38,037 bases of DNA from Candidatus Woesearchaeota archaeon (GCA_018303655.1 JAGVXT010000010.1:1-38037); one strand, 5' to 3'; counted from the stretch's first letter, positions 1-6,522 are shown. A program made the numbers and translations. Notes: a model not told the origin generated them from the letters alone.

Positions 1-240
1 ACTCAAAAGTAAAATCGAGAAGGGCAAAATTGAAGAGCATCCGGCTTGGGAACAGCTTATTTTCTGGGAAAATTTAAACAAAAGAATCAAGGTGGTTAAT
101 GATTGGATGCAGAAATTACATATCTCAAGCTAAAGAATATTGCACTGCAGGAATTTCCAGACATTGTCGCTTCTGTTTCTATTACGAGAGGACCTTTGAA
201 TGTTGCTAAAAGTTTAAGATTGTTTTTTACAGATAACTCA
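1..240 (+). pseudogene. Broken 3' end of an unrecognised gene
   Basis: Two overlapping open frames run in from the window edge. Frame 2 is open from base 2 and ends at a TAA at 131-133 (tail NDWMQKLHISS). Frame 1 is open from about 103 to a TAA at 238-240 (LDAEITYLKLKNIALQEF... ending FFTDNS). Neither has a convincing start of its own, so this could be one gene with a frameshift, or the end of one gene plus a remnant. The frame-1 stop lies within about 10 bases of the terminal hairpin of the neighbouring IS element, which fits damage by insertion. I do not recognise the family. Confidence 0.35.
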
Positions 241-933
241 TAAAATCGTAGGGCGGATACCCACTTCTTTAGATGTGGGAGGAAGCCCGTCGTCCTCATT
301 CTTGTTTATAGCGAGAGGCACAATCTCGCTTAATGTATTTTGTTTACTTTTGAAAGCACTCTTGAGAATAAACAATCCAGCTTCTGGCTCAACACAATTT
401 CTTAGAATCTTGGTTTTGTCTATCCCATCATATTTTGAAAGGTCAAACCCTTTTAATTCTTGCAACGCTTCGTTTCCAGCATTGTGCATCCTATTAGCTT
501 TTTCTTTTCCATCAATGACAAAATTAGCCCAATAATAGTGCTGCCTATAAACAAATGGCTTAATTAGAGGGTCATAAAAGCTAATCACATTTTCAACACA
601 CCACTTGCCTTCAAAATAGGATTGTAAGAATATTATCTCTTCATACAACTTCATATCTGGAAAGATAGGTTTATTTTGTCATTTTGCAACTGCACTAAAT
701 CTTCTAATCTTAGAATGGCTTGGACATGGGGGACTACTCCATATAAAATCAAATTCTTCAAAATGTTCTTCCAAGTAAGCATGAGCATCACCAACAATAA
801 CTTTATCGTTGGGAAAGTTATCTTGATAGATTTTTGCAATGTCTGGATTAATTTCTACTGCTATCACTTCAATCTCCCCCCCCCAAAGCTTTCGGTTGCC
901 ACCGATTCCAGCATAAAGATTTAGGATTTTCAC
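238..933 (-). pseudogene. C5 cytosine DNA methyltransferase with in-frame TGA
   Basis: The N-terminal part has the SAM-binding start LNLYAGIGGN and the catalytic loop SSPPCPSHS of 5-methylcytosine methyltransferases. The downstream ORF (MKLYEEIIFL...GKWCVENVISFY...ILRNCVEP) continues the same protein in the same frame, with only a TGA codon (679-681) between SAVAK and QNKPIFPDMK. Total length without the stop is about 231 aa, like short phage-type enzymes. The GTG start overlaps the TGA stop of tnpA, so the two are translationally coupled. The final residues (GLPPTSKEVGIRPTIL) are encoded by the IS right-end hairpin, so the natural C-terminus is probably lost. TGA is an ordinary stop elsewhere in the window. 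A nonsense mutation is likeliest; a base error cannot be excluded. Confidence 0.75.
251..288. repeat. IS200/IS605-type terminal hairpin (right end)
   Basis: CCCAC at 260-264 pairs with GTGGG at 275-279, TC/GA continues the stem after a T-T mismatch, the loop is TTTA, and GGGC/GCCC (251-254/285-288) closes an outer stem. A short imperfect hairpin with a TTTA loop next to a Y1 transposase gene is typical of IS200/IS605 ends. It lies downstream of the tnpA-methyltransferase pair, where the right end would be, and the last codons of the methyltransferase are read through it. Confidence 0.6.
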
Positions 934-1481
934 GAGAAATCACCTATCTTTAATTGTCCTTTTAAGTTTGGAGGACAATTGTAGATATCGTATTCAAAAA
1001 CGCTTTTACCCATCTGCTCTTGAATGTAGCGTTTGACTTGTTCTTGTGAAACGTGTCCAGCCGAACCACAGTAGTAACCTCTTGCCCATAAAGCGTCAAA
1101 TCCTTTGCCGTAATGGTTTTGATAGCTCAAGTATCGCAGTTCAGGGAAAACTAACCTTAACTGCCTTGCTGTGTTTCCTTTTAGTTTGTGAATTATATCA
1201 CTTGGTCTTATCGTCGGTTTTCCGCTTACAAACAAATGCAAGTGGTTTGGCATAACTTCTAATGCAAGTTCCTGTATGCCAATCTCTTGGCATTGTCCAT
1301 GAATTATTTGTTTTAGCACTTCAATCACTTTTCCTATTAGTATTTCTTTTCTGTATTTGGGTATCCAAATCAAATGATAATTTATGTTGTATTTGCAATG
1401 GAAAGATGTTCTTACCGTTGCTATCTTGCTTTCAATCTTATGCACTTCTGGATTAAAGTGTGGATATATGTTTCTGGTCAT
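930..1481 (-). CDS. tnpA: IS200/IS605 family Y1 (HUH) transposase TnpA
   Basis: This is a single-strand DNA transposase of the IS200/IS605 family. The HUH metal site is MPNHLHLF (about residues 77-84) and the catalytic tyrosine is in QVKRYIQEQ (about Y152). The upstream motif HLIWIPKYRKEIL is also typical of the family. Length, about 183 aa, is slightly longer than the common 140-155 because of an N-terminal extension. I chose the ATG at 1481 because GAGGTGG lies 5 nt upstream. That ribosome site is inside a 9-bp hairpin, as in classical IS200 where transposase translation is repressed. No TnpB/IscB is present; the position downstream of tnpA is taken by a cytosine methyltransferase. The gene appears intact. 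Confidence 0.93.
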   Translation of the reverse strand: MTRNIYPHFNPEVHKIESKIATVRTSFHCKYNINYHLIWIPKYRKEILIGKVIEVLKQIIHGQCQEIGIQELALEVMPNHLHLFVSGKPTIRPSDIIHKLKGNTARQLRLVFPELRYLSYQNHYGKGFDALWARGYYCGSAGHVSQEQVKRYIQEQMGKSVFEYDIYNCPPNLKGQLKIGDFS

Positions 1482-1482
1482 T

Positions 1483-1509
1483 ACAACCACCTCATAACGT
1501 GGTGGTTGT
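1483..1509 (-). promoter_or_regulatory. Hairpin sequestering the tnpA ribosome binding site
   Basis: ACAACCACC (1483-1491) and GGTGGTTGT (1501-1509) form a perfect 9-bp stem with a 9-nt loop. On the minus strand the stem contains the GAGGTGG Shine-Dalgarno 5 nt before the tnpA ATG. Occlusion of the tnpA ribosome site by an upstream hairpin is established for enterobacterial IS200; applying it here is inference. Confidence 0.65.
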
Positions 1510-1520
1510 TTTGCTTTTGT

Positions 1521-1610
1521 GGGGTTTTCTCGTCAAGCGAACCCTACATTAAATCTTTCGTGTCCATAGACCGAAACGATTTAAGTTAGAGGGTTTGCGT
1601 GAGAAACCCC
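1521..1610. repeat. 90-nt imperfect inverted repeat at tnpA left end
   Basis: GGGGTTTTCTC pairs with GAGAAACCCC (one bulge), GCGAACCC with GGGTTTGC (one G-T), TTAAATC with GATTTAA, and TTTCG with CGAAA, around a short GTC...GAC tip. The whole segment folds on itself. It lies in the tnpA leader, where IS200 carries long internal inverted repeats that act as terminator or attenuator. Confidence 0.6.
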
Positions 1611-1623
1611 CAGCTTTAGCTGG
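1610..1623. repeat. Small hairpin with TTTA loop at the left end
   Basis: CCAGC-TTTA-GCTGG is a perfect 5-bp stem. The TTTA loop matches that of the hairpin at 260-279, so the two probably mark the two ends of the same element. Confidence 0.5.
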
Positions 1624-1734
1624 ATTTATTTTGGGAGTGGGTCATTTTAGTGCTTTAACGAGTGTTTTTGTATTTTTAATAAGGTTTTCTTATCCGCCCA
1701 GAGTAGCGACCCCAAAAATTTTGTATAGCAATGA

Positions 1735-2139
1735 TTAGTTTATAATATCTTCCGTTTTCAACACTTTTACCTTATCCTGCTTCTCAAAATGCCTGTCGTC
1801 TGACCATATTACAGAATCGGCTATGCTTAATGCTGTCGCAATAAAAACAACATCTTCAGGATCAATATGCTCCATTATTTTCTTTGCTTCGTCCCAATTT
1901 TTCTCTATTTCTTCAGTTGGTACTAATTTGATATACTTGAACAAGGTTGCCATTAACTTGTCATATTCATCCTCTGTTAATCCAGATTTTTCCAGAATAT
2001 AATCTTTGTACTTTCTAATTTTGTGTAGGGAAGGTTCTGGAAAGTAAAAGTCAAACTGAGAATTCAAAATTATCTTTCTGGTCGTTGAATCACGAATCAA
2101 GGCAGACAAGATAGCATTTACGTCCAGTATAATTTTCAT
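1735..2139 (-). CDS. PIN-domain nuclease, VapC-like toxin
   Basis: A PIN-domain protein of 134 aa, the usual size of a single-domain VapC toxin. The acidic metal-binding positions are visible: D6 in ILDVNAILSAL, the DPEDVVFIATAL segment near residue 93 and SDDRHF near residue 113. PIN toxins are Mg-dependent RNases that usually cut tRNA or rRNA; the target here cannot be told. Its ATG overlaps the stop of the upstream antitoxin by 4 nt (ATGA), the classical arrangement of such modules. It lies next to a transposon, in accessory DNA. Confidence 0.88.
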   Translation of the reverse strand: MKIILDVNAILSALIRDSTTRKIILNSQFDFYFPEPSLHKIRKYKDYILEKSGLTEDEYDKLMATLFKYIKLVPTEEIEKNWDEAKKIMEHIDPEDVVFIATALSIADSVIWSDDRHFEKQDKVKVLKTEDIIN

Positions 2140-2360
2140 CTTTTGTTTAGCTCTTCAAAAACACCTCTGTTTATCTTATGAGAAAGTTCGTCCACATCTG
2201 TCTGCGTCAGCTTGCTTCTCTTAGTTAGCTTGTCCATTACCTCTAAATCTTCAATTTTCTCAGAGATAGATTTCCTAACTACCTCACTCCATCTTATTTC
2301 AGAATGTTTCTTCATTTTCTCATGTAAATCTTCTGGTATGGCTAAAGTTACATTTGGCAT
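2136..2360 (-). CDS. VapB-like antitoxin with predicted RHH N-terminus
   Basis: A 74-aa partner of the PIN toxin. The N-terminus MPNVTLAIPEDLHEKMKKH has the strand-helix pattern of CopG/RHH DNA-binding proteins. The charged C-terminal half (KRSKLTQTDVDELSHKINRG) would wrap the toxin. The track starts earlier, but AAGGTG lies about 7 nt before the ATG at 2360 and the family start is MPNVT, so I use 2360; ATG 2366 is possible. A TATA-like ATTTATATATG at about 2393-2404 and the partial palindrome TAATGTGATTACA before the gene suggest the autoregulation common to these systems. Confidence 0.82.
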   Translation of the reverse strand: MPNVTLAIPEDLHEKMKKHSEIRWSEVVRKSISEKIEDLEVMDKLTKRSKLTQTDVDELSHKINRGVFEELNKR

Positions 2361-2416
2361 TTTCATCACCTTATGTGGTTTAATGTGATTACACATATAT
2401 AAATCTTTCTATCGTT

Positions 2417-2447
2417 GGGTGGGTGGTGGGGAGAGTGGTGGAGGGTG
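2417..2447 (+). repeat. G-rich tract, possible G-quadruplex
   Basis: The segment has four runs of three or more G (GGGTGGGTGGTGGGG, then GAGGG), striking in otherwise AT-rich DNA. It lies directly upstream of the antitoxin TATA box. A 16-bp stretch, GGTGGTGGGGAGAGTG (2422-2437), recurs exactly on the other strand at 15392-15407. Confidence 0.5.
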
Positions 2448-2449
2448 GA

Positions 2450-2640
2450 TTGATTTTTTTGAGTTTAATGCGTTTTTCGTTATTGGATGTGCAATTCATT
2501 GAAAAACATCAAGTTTTACACATAAAAGCCTACTTCCAGCACCAAAGTTTAATGTTTCAATGTAATAAATCTCTCAAACCCCCTTATCCGTTGGTCATTC
2601 TTAGTCTTGGTAAAGACAATTTTAATATAAAGGCACAAAA
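2450..2640. other. Intergenic stretch, no convincing gene
   Basis: A 76-aa plus-strand ORF (2423-2653) crosses this stretch, but it starts inside the G-rich tract, has no TATA box or ribosome site and has no recognisable composition. I treat the stretch as non-coding. Confidence 0.5.
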
Positions 2641-2702
2641 AATGTTCGCCTAATAGTCATTAAAAGAAGTTAGTAATAATCTAATAACGAACATTTATAT
2701 AT
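2640..2702 (+). promoter_or_regulatory. Promoter with 9-bp inverted repeat before the HNH gene
   Basis: AAATGTTCG (2640-2648) and CGAACATTT (2688-2696) are perfect inverted copies 39 nt apart. The right copy runs into the TATA box CATTTATATATT (about 2692-2702), which is about 25-30 nt from the start at 2726. A factor bound to the repeat would cover the TATA box. Confidence 0.55.
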
Positions 2703-2725
2703 TTCTTATACTAAAAAAGTAAGTT

Positions 2726-3244
2726 ATGGTGATTAAAAATATAAAAAAATATCCAAACCCTAACCCAAATGGTCGATTTTTAATTGATTGTCTTGGCTGT
2801 AAGGAAAGAAAGGAGCATCACGCAAAGGGTTACTGCTATAAATGCTACAAGAAGTTGGCATGGAGAAGCAAAGAAATAAAATGTAAAAGTTGTGGTAGGA
2901 CAAGACCACATAAGGCTTTTGGATTGTGTGCCGGGTGCCATGTAAGATTGCATCATTATGATTTAACTAAGCGTGCAAATGCTAAGAAATGGTATAATAT
3001 AAGCCTGGAAAAATTAAGGGATATAACTAAAGTGTGTGCTGGGTGCGGATTTGATAAGCTTATTACTTTGCATCATTTAGATGGCAACAGAGAAAATAAC
3101 GACGATAAAAATCTAGTAGGATTATGTCCAAATTGCCATAAGATGATTCATACTTATCAGTATTATGAATATATCAGAGATATTTTAAAAAGTAAGGGTT
3201 ATGACACAACAAAAGTTCACCCTACAAACTATGTAAAAAGGTGA
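2726..3244 (+). CDS. HNH endonuclease-like protein with zinc ribbons
   Basis: A protein of 172 aa. The first 80 residues contain several Cys pairs (CLGCKE, CYKCYKK, CKSCGR, CAGCH) that look like one or two zinc ribbons. The C-terminal third has an HNH-type site: CAGCG, then LHHLDGNRENNDDKNL and LCPNCHKMIH, with the Cys pairs holding structural zinc. HNH proteins cut DNA and occur in homing, phage packaging and restriction. It lies 4 nt upstream of xerA and probably shares its promoter. It starts close to the predicted transcription start, so is nearly leaderless. I cannot say whether it is a free-standing homing endonuclease or a recombination partner of the integrase. Confidence 0.8.
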   Translation: MVIKNIKKYPNPNPNGRFLIDCLGCKERKEHHAKGYCYKCYKKLAWRSKEIKCKSCGRTRPHKAFGLCAGCHVRLHHYDLTKRANAKKWYNISLEKLRDITKVCAGCGFDKLITLHHLDGNRENNDDKNLVGLCPNCHKMIHTYQYYEYIRDILKSKGYDTTKVHPTNYVKR

Positions 3245-3248
3245 AAAA

Positions 3249-4064
3249 ATGCTTGACAAGCTGAAAACAGAGCTAGAAATAAGAGGCTTTAGCAAAAGGA
3301 CAGTTGACACTTACATTTTCCACAACAGAAAATTCTTGGATTTTGCGAAGAAAGAGCCGAATGCTGTGGCTGAAGATGATGCAAAGCGCTACATTGCTTA
3401 TTTAATGTCAAACAAAAAATACAGGCCCAGCAGCATAAATCTTGCCTTAAGCTCTCTCAAGTTCTTTTACAATGAAATCTTGCAAAATAGGGCATTTAAT
3501 GCAGTCAAGGCGCCAAAGCTTGAGAAAAAGCTTCCTACAGTGCTGACAAAAGAGGAAGTAAAAAAACTCCTGAATGCAGCTGAAAATCCAAAGCACAGGC
3601 TTTTGATTGAGTTTATGTACTCCTCTGGATTAAGGGTGAGCGAATGCGTCAGCCTGAAGACTGATGATCTTGACTTGGGAGAAAAAATCGGCAAAATAAA
3701 GCACGGCAAAGGCAACAAGGAAAGGTACATTATTTTGTCAGACAACTTGATCCTGCATTTAAACGAATACTTAAAGAACAAAAAAGACATCACTTCTTAT
3801 ATTTTTTCCGTCAAAAATCGTCCAATAACAACAAGGCAGGCCCAAAAGGTTGTAAAAGAAGCTGCTAAAAGAGCCGGCATCAAAAAAAGAGTATTTTGCC
3901 ATGCATTAAGGAGCAGCTTTGCAACACATCTTCTTGAAGCCGGAACAGATATAAGAATAATACAGGAGCTTCTTGGCCACTCAAATTTGTCAACAACCCA
4001 GATTTATACAAAAGTATCAACACAGCAGTTAAAGAAGGTGAAAAGTCCGTTGGATACTCTGTGA
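3249..4064 (+). CDS. xerA: Tyrosine recombinase/integrase, XerA type
   Basis: A tyrosine site-specific recombinase of 271 aa, the length of archaeal XerA. The N-terminal SAM-like core-binding domain covers about residues 1-90 and the catalytic domain 95-265. All catalytic residues are visible: R129 in SGLRVSE, K154 in KHGKGNKER, H218 and R221 in CHALRSSFATHL, H244 in LLGHSN and the nucleophile Y253 in TQIYTKV. Archaeal XerA resolves chromosome dimers at dif; viral or plasmid integrases look similar. No tRNA gene or attachment duplication is visible nearby, which favours the housekeeping role. It follows the HNH gene with a 4-nt gap and converges on a regulator gene. Confidence 0.93.
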   Translation: MLDKLKTELEIRGFSKRTVDTYIFHNRKFLDFAKKEPNAVAEDDAKRYIAYLMSNKKYRPSSINLALSSLKFFYNEILQNRAFNAVKAPKLEKKLPTVLTKEEVKKLLNAAENPKHRLLIEFMYSSGLRVSECVSLKTDDLDLGEKIGKIKHGKGNKERYIILSDNLILHLNEYLKNKKDITSYIFSVKNRPITTRQAQKVVKEAAKRAGIKKRVFCHALRSSFATHLLEAGTDIRIIQELLGHSNLSTTQIYTKVSTQQLKKVKSPLDTL

Positions 4065-4080
4065 TTAAAACTTTTAATCA
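4062..4080. terminator. Perfect 19-bp palindrome between convergent genes
   Basis: TGATTAAAA-C-TTTTAATCA begins on the xerA stop codon. It lies in the 29-nt gap between xerA and the convergent regulator, so a bidirectional terminator is the simplest reading. A protein-binding site is possible. Confidence 0.45.
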
Positions 4081-4093
4081 AATCCTAAAAATA

Positions 4094-4636
4094 TTAAATG
4101 AATTCGTGCAAGCTTAGCTGCAATATGTTTTCCTTTGCCTGCAATGTCTTGAATTCAGGGTCAAGCCTCAGATAAGGCTTTGAATTAAGGTATCTTTTTA
4201 TTATGGGAACTCCTTTTTCTATTAGCGATGTGACGTAATTACTTGCAAGCTGCTCTGACATATCGAGCTTTTTTGCTATGTCCTCATAAGTAAGGCTGCC
4301 TTTCTCTTCTTCAAGAGTGTAGATGACCAAAAACACTTCCTGCTCTCTTCTGTTGAGCCTTTTAACATCAAAATCCTTGCTTCTTGATACAAAATTGCCC
4401 GAAGTTGACTCAAGATGCATCTGGATTTGGTCAACTCTTTCGCTTAATTTGTCAAGCTTTGCTTCAATCTCGCAAGTGTACTCGTAATTTGCTGCAATCT
4501 CGTTTGTATTTTCATTAATGGACAGGAGATGCTCCTCAAATTCCTGCCTGATTTTTGTGAATTCCTGCCTCAGCTTTTTGCCTTTTAGCCCCAGACTGCT
4601 GCCTCTAAGAAAAAATTTTCCAAAAATGTGATTCAC
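4094..4636 (-). CDS. Coiled-coil winged-helix regulator
   Basis: The track begins upstream in a repetitive hairpin-forming segment (MSCERVGSWRAKASF...), which is not credible protein. I use the GTG at 4636 (VNHIFGKFF), giving 180 aa. Residues about 20-85 are charged heptads (coiled coil). Residues about 105-165 form a winged-helix: RREQEVFLVIYTLEE, LTYEDIAKKLDMSEQLASNYVTSLIEKGVPIIKR. The pattern is that of DNA-binding regulators; no ligand domain is seen. It is similar in design to the next gene (coiled coil then HTH) and lies on the same strand. Target and function are unknown. Confidence 0.7.
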   Translation of the reverse strand: MNHIFGKFFLRGSSLGLKGKKLRQEFTKIRQEFEEHLLSINENTNEIAANYEYTCEIEAKLDKLSERVDQIQMHLESTSGNFVSRSKDFDVKRLNRREQEVFLVIYTLEEEKGSLTYEDIAKKLDMSEQLASNYVTSLIEKGVPIIKRYLNSKPYLRLDPEFKTLQAKENILQLSLHEFI

Positions 4637-4639
4637 CCC

Positions 4640-4732
4640 CAGTCGAATGCGAGTGAGCGGTGGAATGCGAAAGCTCGCTTTCGCTCGCCAGCTACCCACT
4701 CGCTCACAACTCACTTTTAGGGAAAGGGAGTG
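4640..4732. repeat. GC-rich hairpin island (copy A)
   Basis: Contains GCGAAAGCTCGCTTTCGC and several GAGCG/CGCTC inverted pairs, with GC content well above the surroundings. On the minus strand it reads GTGAGTTGTGAGCGAG...GAGCTTTCGCAT, resembling the segment at 5827-5880 (GTGAGTTGGTGAGCGA...GAGCTTTCCTCGCAT). It seems to be a dispersed repeat family, inserted between the two regulator genes. Confidence 0.5.
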
Positions 4733-4760
4733 GTTTATATTGATTTCTATTTTGCAATTG

Positions 4761-5420
4761 CTATATTCTTTTTATTGCTTTTGAGATGTAATGCTTCTCC
4801 TTGCCTTGTTTTACAACCCCAATCTCGTCCAGTTCCTCTATCTCTTCCAGCAGCCTGTAAAATGAGCTTTTGGAGCAGAAATTCTGCTCGTCAACAACAA
4901 TTTCCTTGAGCTGCAAAGCCGATATTCTTTCGTATTTTCTGATGTATGAAAGTATAACACTTTTTACATATTCTTTTGAGTTTCTTGTCAGCTTTCTCAT
5001 TATTTTTTCCTTTATTGACATCTTCTTTTGCTCCAGCATTTCCAGCCTTTTTTCTATGTAGGACATGTCATGATGAACCTCTTTATGCACAGGCTGAGCA
5101 ACACTTCTTTCAGCCTGGGTCGCATGCTTGCGCGCCAATTCATCTATCTTGTAATTCAACTCGCTTATCTTTGCCATGATGCTTTCAAACGAGTAATAAT
5201 CGTCGATAATGCGCCTGATGTCTTCCCTTGTTTTGGGCATGTAGGAAAGCTCCAGCTGAAGCCTTTTTATCAGCTGCTCCTGCTCCATTCCCCTCCTGTA
5301 GAAGTAGTTCATCCACTGAAAAATGCCAGTTGTGTCCCTTTTTACATTCTCAAACGATTTTTTAAGCAGATCATTCATCTGACTAATCTTTTTTTCAGTA
5401 TTGTCTTTTTTCCAGAACAT
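4761..5420 (-). CDS. Coiled-coil winged-helix regulator near xerA
   Basis: A protein of 219 aa with no signal peptide. Residues 1-140 are a long charged helix-rich region (MFWKKDNTEKKISQMNDLL..., then YIEKRLEMLEQKKMSIKEK), predicted coiled coil. Residues about 145-215 look like a winged helix: YVKSVILSYIRKYERISALQLKEIV, SSFYRLLEEIEELDEIGVV. It is probably a DNA-binding regulator. The start is supported by a TATA box ATTTATATAATT (about 5440-5451) some 25 nt upstream, so the mRNA is probably leaderless. The upstream region has a cluster of TTGGGAYTA repeats that could be its own operators. The family has no name I can give. Confidence 0.72.
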   Translation of the reverse strand: MFWKKDNTEKKISQMNDLLKKSFENVKRDTTGIFQWMNYFYRRGMEQEQLIKRLQLELSYMPKTREDIRRIIDDYYSFESIMAKISELNYKIDELARKHATQAERSVAQPVHKEVHHDMSYIEKRLEMLEQKKMSIKEKIMRKLTRNSKEYVKSVILSYIRKYERISALQLKEIVVDEQNFCSKSSFYRLLEEIEELDEIGVVKQGKEKHYISKAIKRI

Positions 5421-5433
5421 AATTATTATTTAC

Positions 5434-5569
5434 AGTCCCAATTATATAAATCTTTTTATTTCTGGGAATAATTTGGGATTATAATGGGACTAAATTGGGA
5501 TTAATTATAGACGATAAATTTATGAATTTGAGACTATTTTAGGATAATATTGGGAATATGATAGGACTC
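5434..5569. promoter_or_regulatory. Cluster of TTGGGAYTA repeats
   Basis: The motif TTGGGA(T/C)TA or close variants occurs at about 5434 (inverted), 5463, 5473, 5485, 5495 and 5550, with weaker AGGAYT forms at 5541 and 5563. Spacing near 5463-5500 is 10-12 nt, about one helical turn. The cluster sits on and upstream of the TATA box of the regulator at 5420, which suggests a multi-copy operator. Confidence 0.55.
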
Positions 5570-5704
5570 TTTATGAACTGACAAGATTGGATAATGCAAT
5601 GGCTAAAATTTGATAAAATTAAAATAAAAGATGTCGTTTGGAATTTTGGAACAGGCAGTGCAGGGAGTTTTTTAGCAAGTTAAATAAACAAGAAGATGAC
5701 CAAT

Positions 5705-5820
5705 TTTACTCATAAAAGGTGAGACTGGAAGCTAAATGAGAATAGGGCGTATATAATCTGTTTTCCATATTGAAAAAATATAAATAACAGAAGTTTACTC
5801 ATGGAAAGTGAGACATGGAA
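5705..5820 (+). repeat. Pair of 26-nt direct repeats
   Basis: TTTACTCATAAAAGGTGAGA (5705-5724) recurs as TTTACTCATGGAAAGTGAGA (5794-5813), and both copies continue with a C/A-TGGAA tail. Each copy contains CTCA...TGAG, a small inverted repeat. They lie 89 nt apart upstream of the METTL5-like gene, with a TATA-like AAATATAAATAA (5777-5788) between them. Function is unknown; they could be operator sites. Confidence 0.5.
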
Positions 5821-5821
5821 A

Positions 5822-5886
5822 ACAAGCAGTGAGTTGGTGAGCGAACGAACCTCGCATCTCATTGAGCTTTCCTCGCATGCAGGTAG
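5822..5886 (+). repeat. GC-rich hairpin island (copy B)
   Basis: GTGAGTTGGTGAGCGAACGAACCTCGCATC...GAGCTTTCCTCGCATG is related to the island at 4640-4732 read on the other strand. It forms the leader of the methylase gene, ending in GCAGGTAG, which may serve as its ribosome site. Confidence 0.4.
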
Positions 5887-5892
5887 TTAAAA

Positions 5893-6522
5893 ATGGCTAA
5901 AAATATGTCAAAATCAAGGCTGGCAATAGCTTTATCTGGCTTAAAGGGCTTTTACGAGCCAAAAGTGAGGCAGGAGCAGTACTTGATGGACAGCGAGATA
6001 GGAGCTTCTGTGCTTTGGAATGCCTGCCTTTTTGGGGATATAGAAGGAAAAGTGATAACTGACCTAGGATGTGGCACAGGAATGCTTGGAATAGGGGCGC
6101 TATTGCTAGGAGCTAATAGGGTGATTTTTGTGGATTCTGATGAAAAAGCGCTGGAAACAGCTAAAAACAATGTTTCAAAGGTGGAAAGTGAGGGTTACAG
6201 CCTTGGTAAGTCAGAGTTCATTTGCAAGGATATTGGAAAGCTTGAGTTAAAGGCGGATGTGGTGCTTCAAAATCCGCCTTTTGGGACAAAGATGAGGCAT
6301 AACGATATTTTTTTTCTGGAAAAGGCCTTAAAAACAGCCCCTGTTGCATACTCCTTCCACAAAAGTGAGACTAAAGCCTTTTTGGAGCGGTTTTCCGCCA
6401 AAATAAATGCCAAAATCACCCATGTTTGGGCCTTCAAATTTCCCCTGAAGGCAACTTTCTCATTTCATCGACGGAAAATTCACAGGATAAATGTAAGCTG
6501 CTTCAGGTTTGAGCAAAAATGA
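5893..6522 (+). CDS. METTL5-like SAM-dependent RNA methylase
   Basis: A protein of 209 aa with a Rossmann methyltransferase core. The SAM motif DLGCGTGMLGIGALLLGA is at residues 57-74, the acidic ribose-binding VDSDEKAL at 80-87 and the catalytic NPPFG at 127-131, the signature of N6-adenine or N2-guanine methylases. The N-terminal LEQY-like segment (KVRQEQYLMDSEIGASVLW) and length match the archaeal group of predicted RNA methylases (COG2263) related to METTL5, which makes m6A in small-subunit rRNA. The substrate here is inferred from family. A 3'-end overlap with an upstream extension of the rpoL ORF is not meaningful because rpoL starts later. Confidence 0.88.
   Translation: MAKNMSKSRLAIALSGLKGFYEPKVRQEQYLMDSEIGASVLWNACLFGDIEGKVITDLGCGTGMLGIGALLLGANRVIFVDSDEKALETAKNNVSKVESEGYSLGKSEFICKDIGKLELKADVVLQNPPFGTKMRHNDIFFLEKALKTAPVAYSFHKSETKAFLERFSAKINAKITHVWAFKFPLKATFSFHRRKIHRINVSCFRFEQK

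Larger units (their letters stand above)
238..1640 (-). mobile_element. IS200/IS605-like element carrying a methyltransferase gene
   Basis: Reading the minus strand, the order is left-end hairpins (about 1640-1483), tnpA, the coupled methyltransferase and the right-end hairpin (288-251). Ends are approximate because this family makes no target duplication and inserts after a short target sequence that I cannot fix by eye. Replacement of the usual accessory gene tnpB by a DNA methyltransferase is unusual. The alternative is a bare tnpA element inserted beside an existing methyltransferase gene. Confidence 0.55.

Noticed and set aside
679-681. TGA in the methyltransferase as selenocysteine or tryptophan codon
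   Set aside because: TGA ends xerA, the HNH gene and the large pilin in this window, homologues are not expected to have Cys/Trp there, and no selenocysteine element was seen.
2423-2653. 76-aa plus-strand ORF
   Set aside because: Starts in a G-rich tract, no promoter or ribosome site, no recognisable composition.
4637-4714. Start of the 206-aa regulator ORF
   Set aside because: The first 26 codons are translated GC-rich hairpin repeat; GTG 4636 fits better.
5028-5471. 147-aa plus-strand ORF
   Set aside because: It lies wholly opposite the 219-aa coiled-coil regulator and its promoter, has a low-complexity His/Cys/Leu mix and no start signals; a shadow.
5434-5820. Possible CRISPR array
   Set aside because: Repeat motifs are short, unevenly spaced and lack unique spacers; no cas genes nearby.
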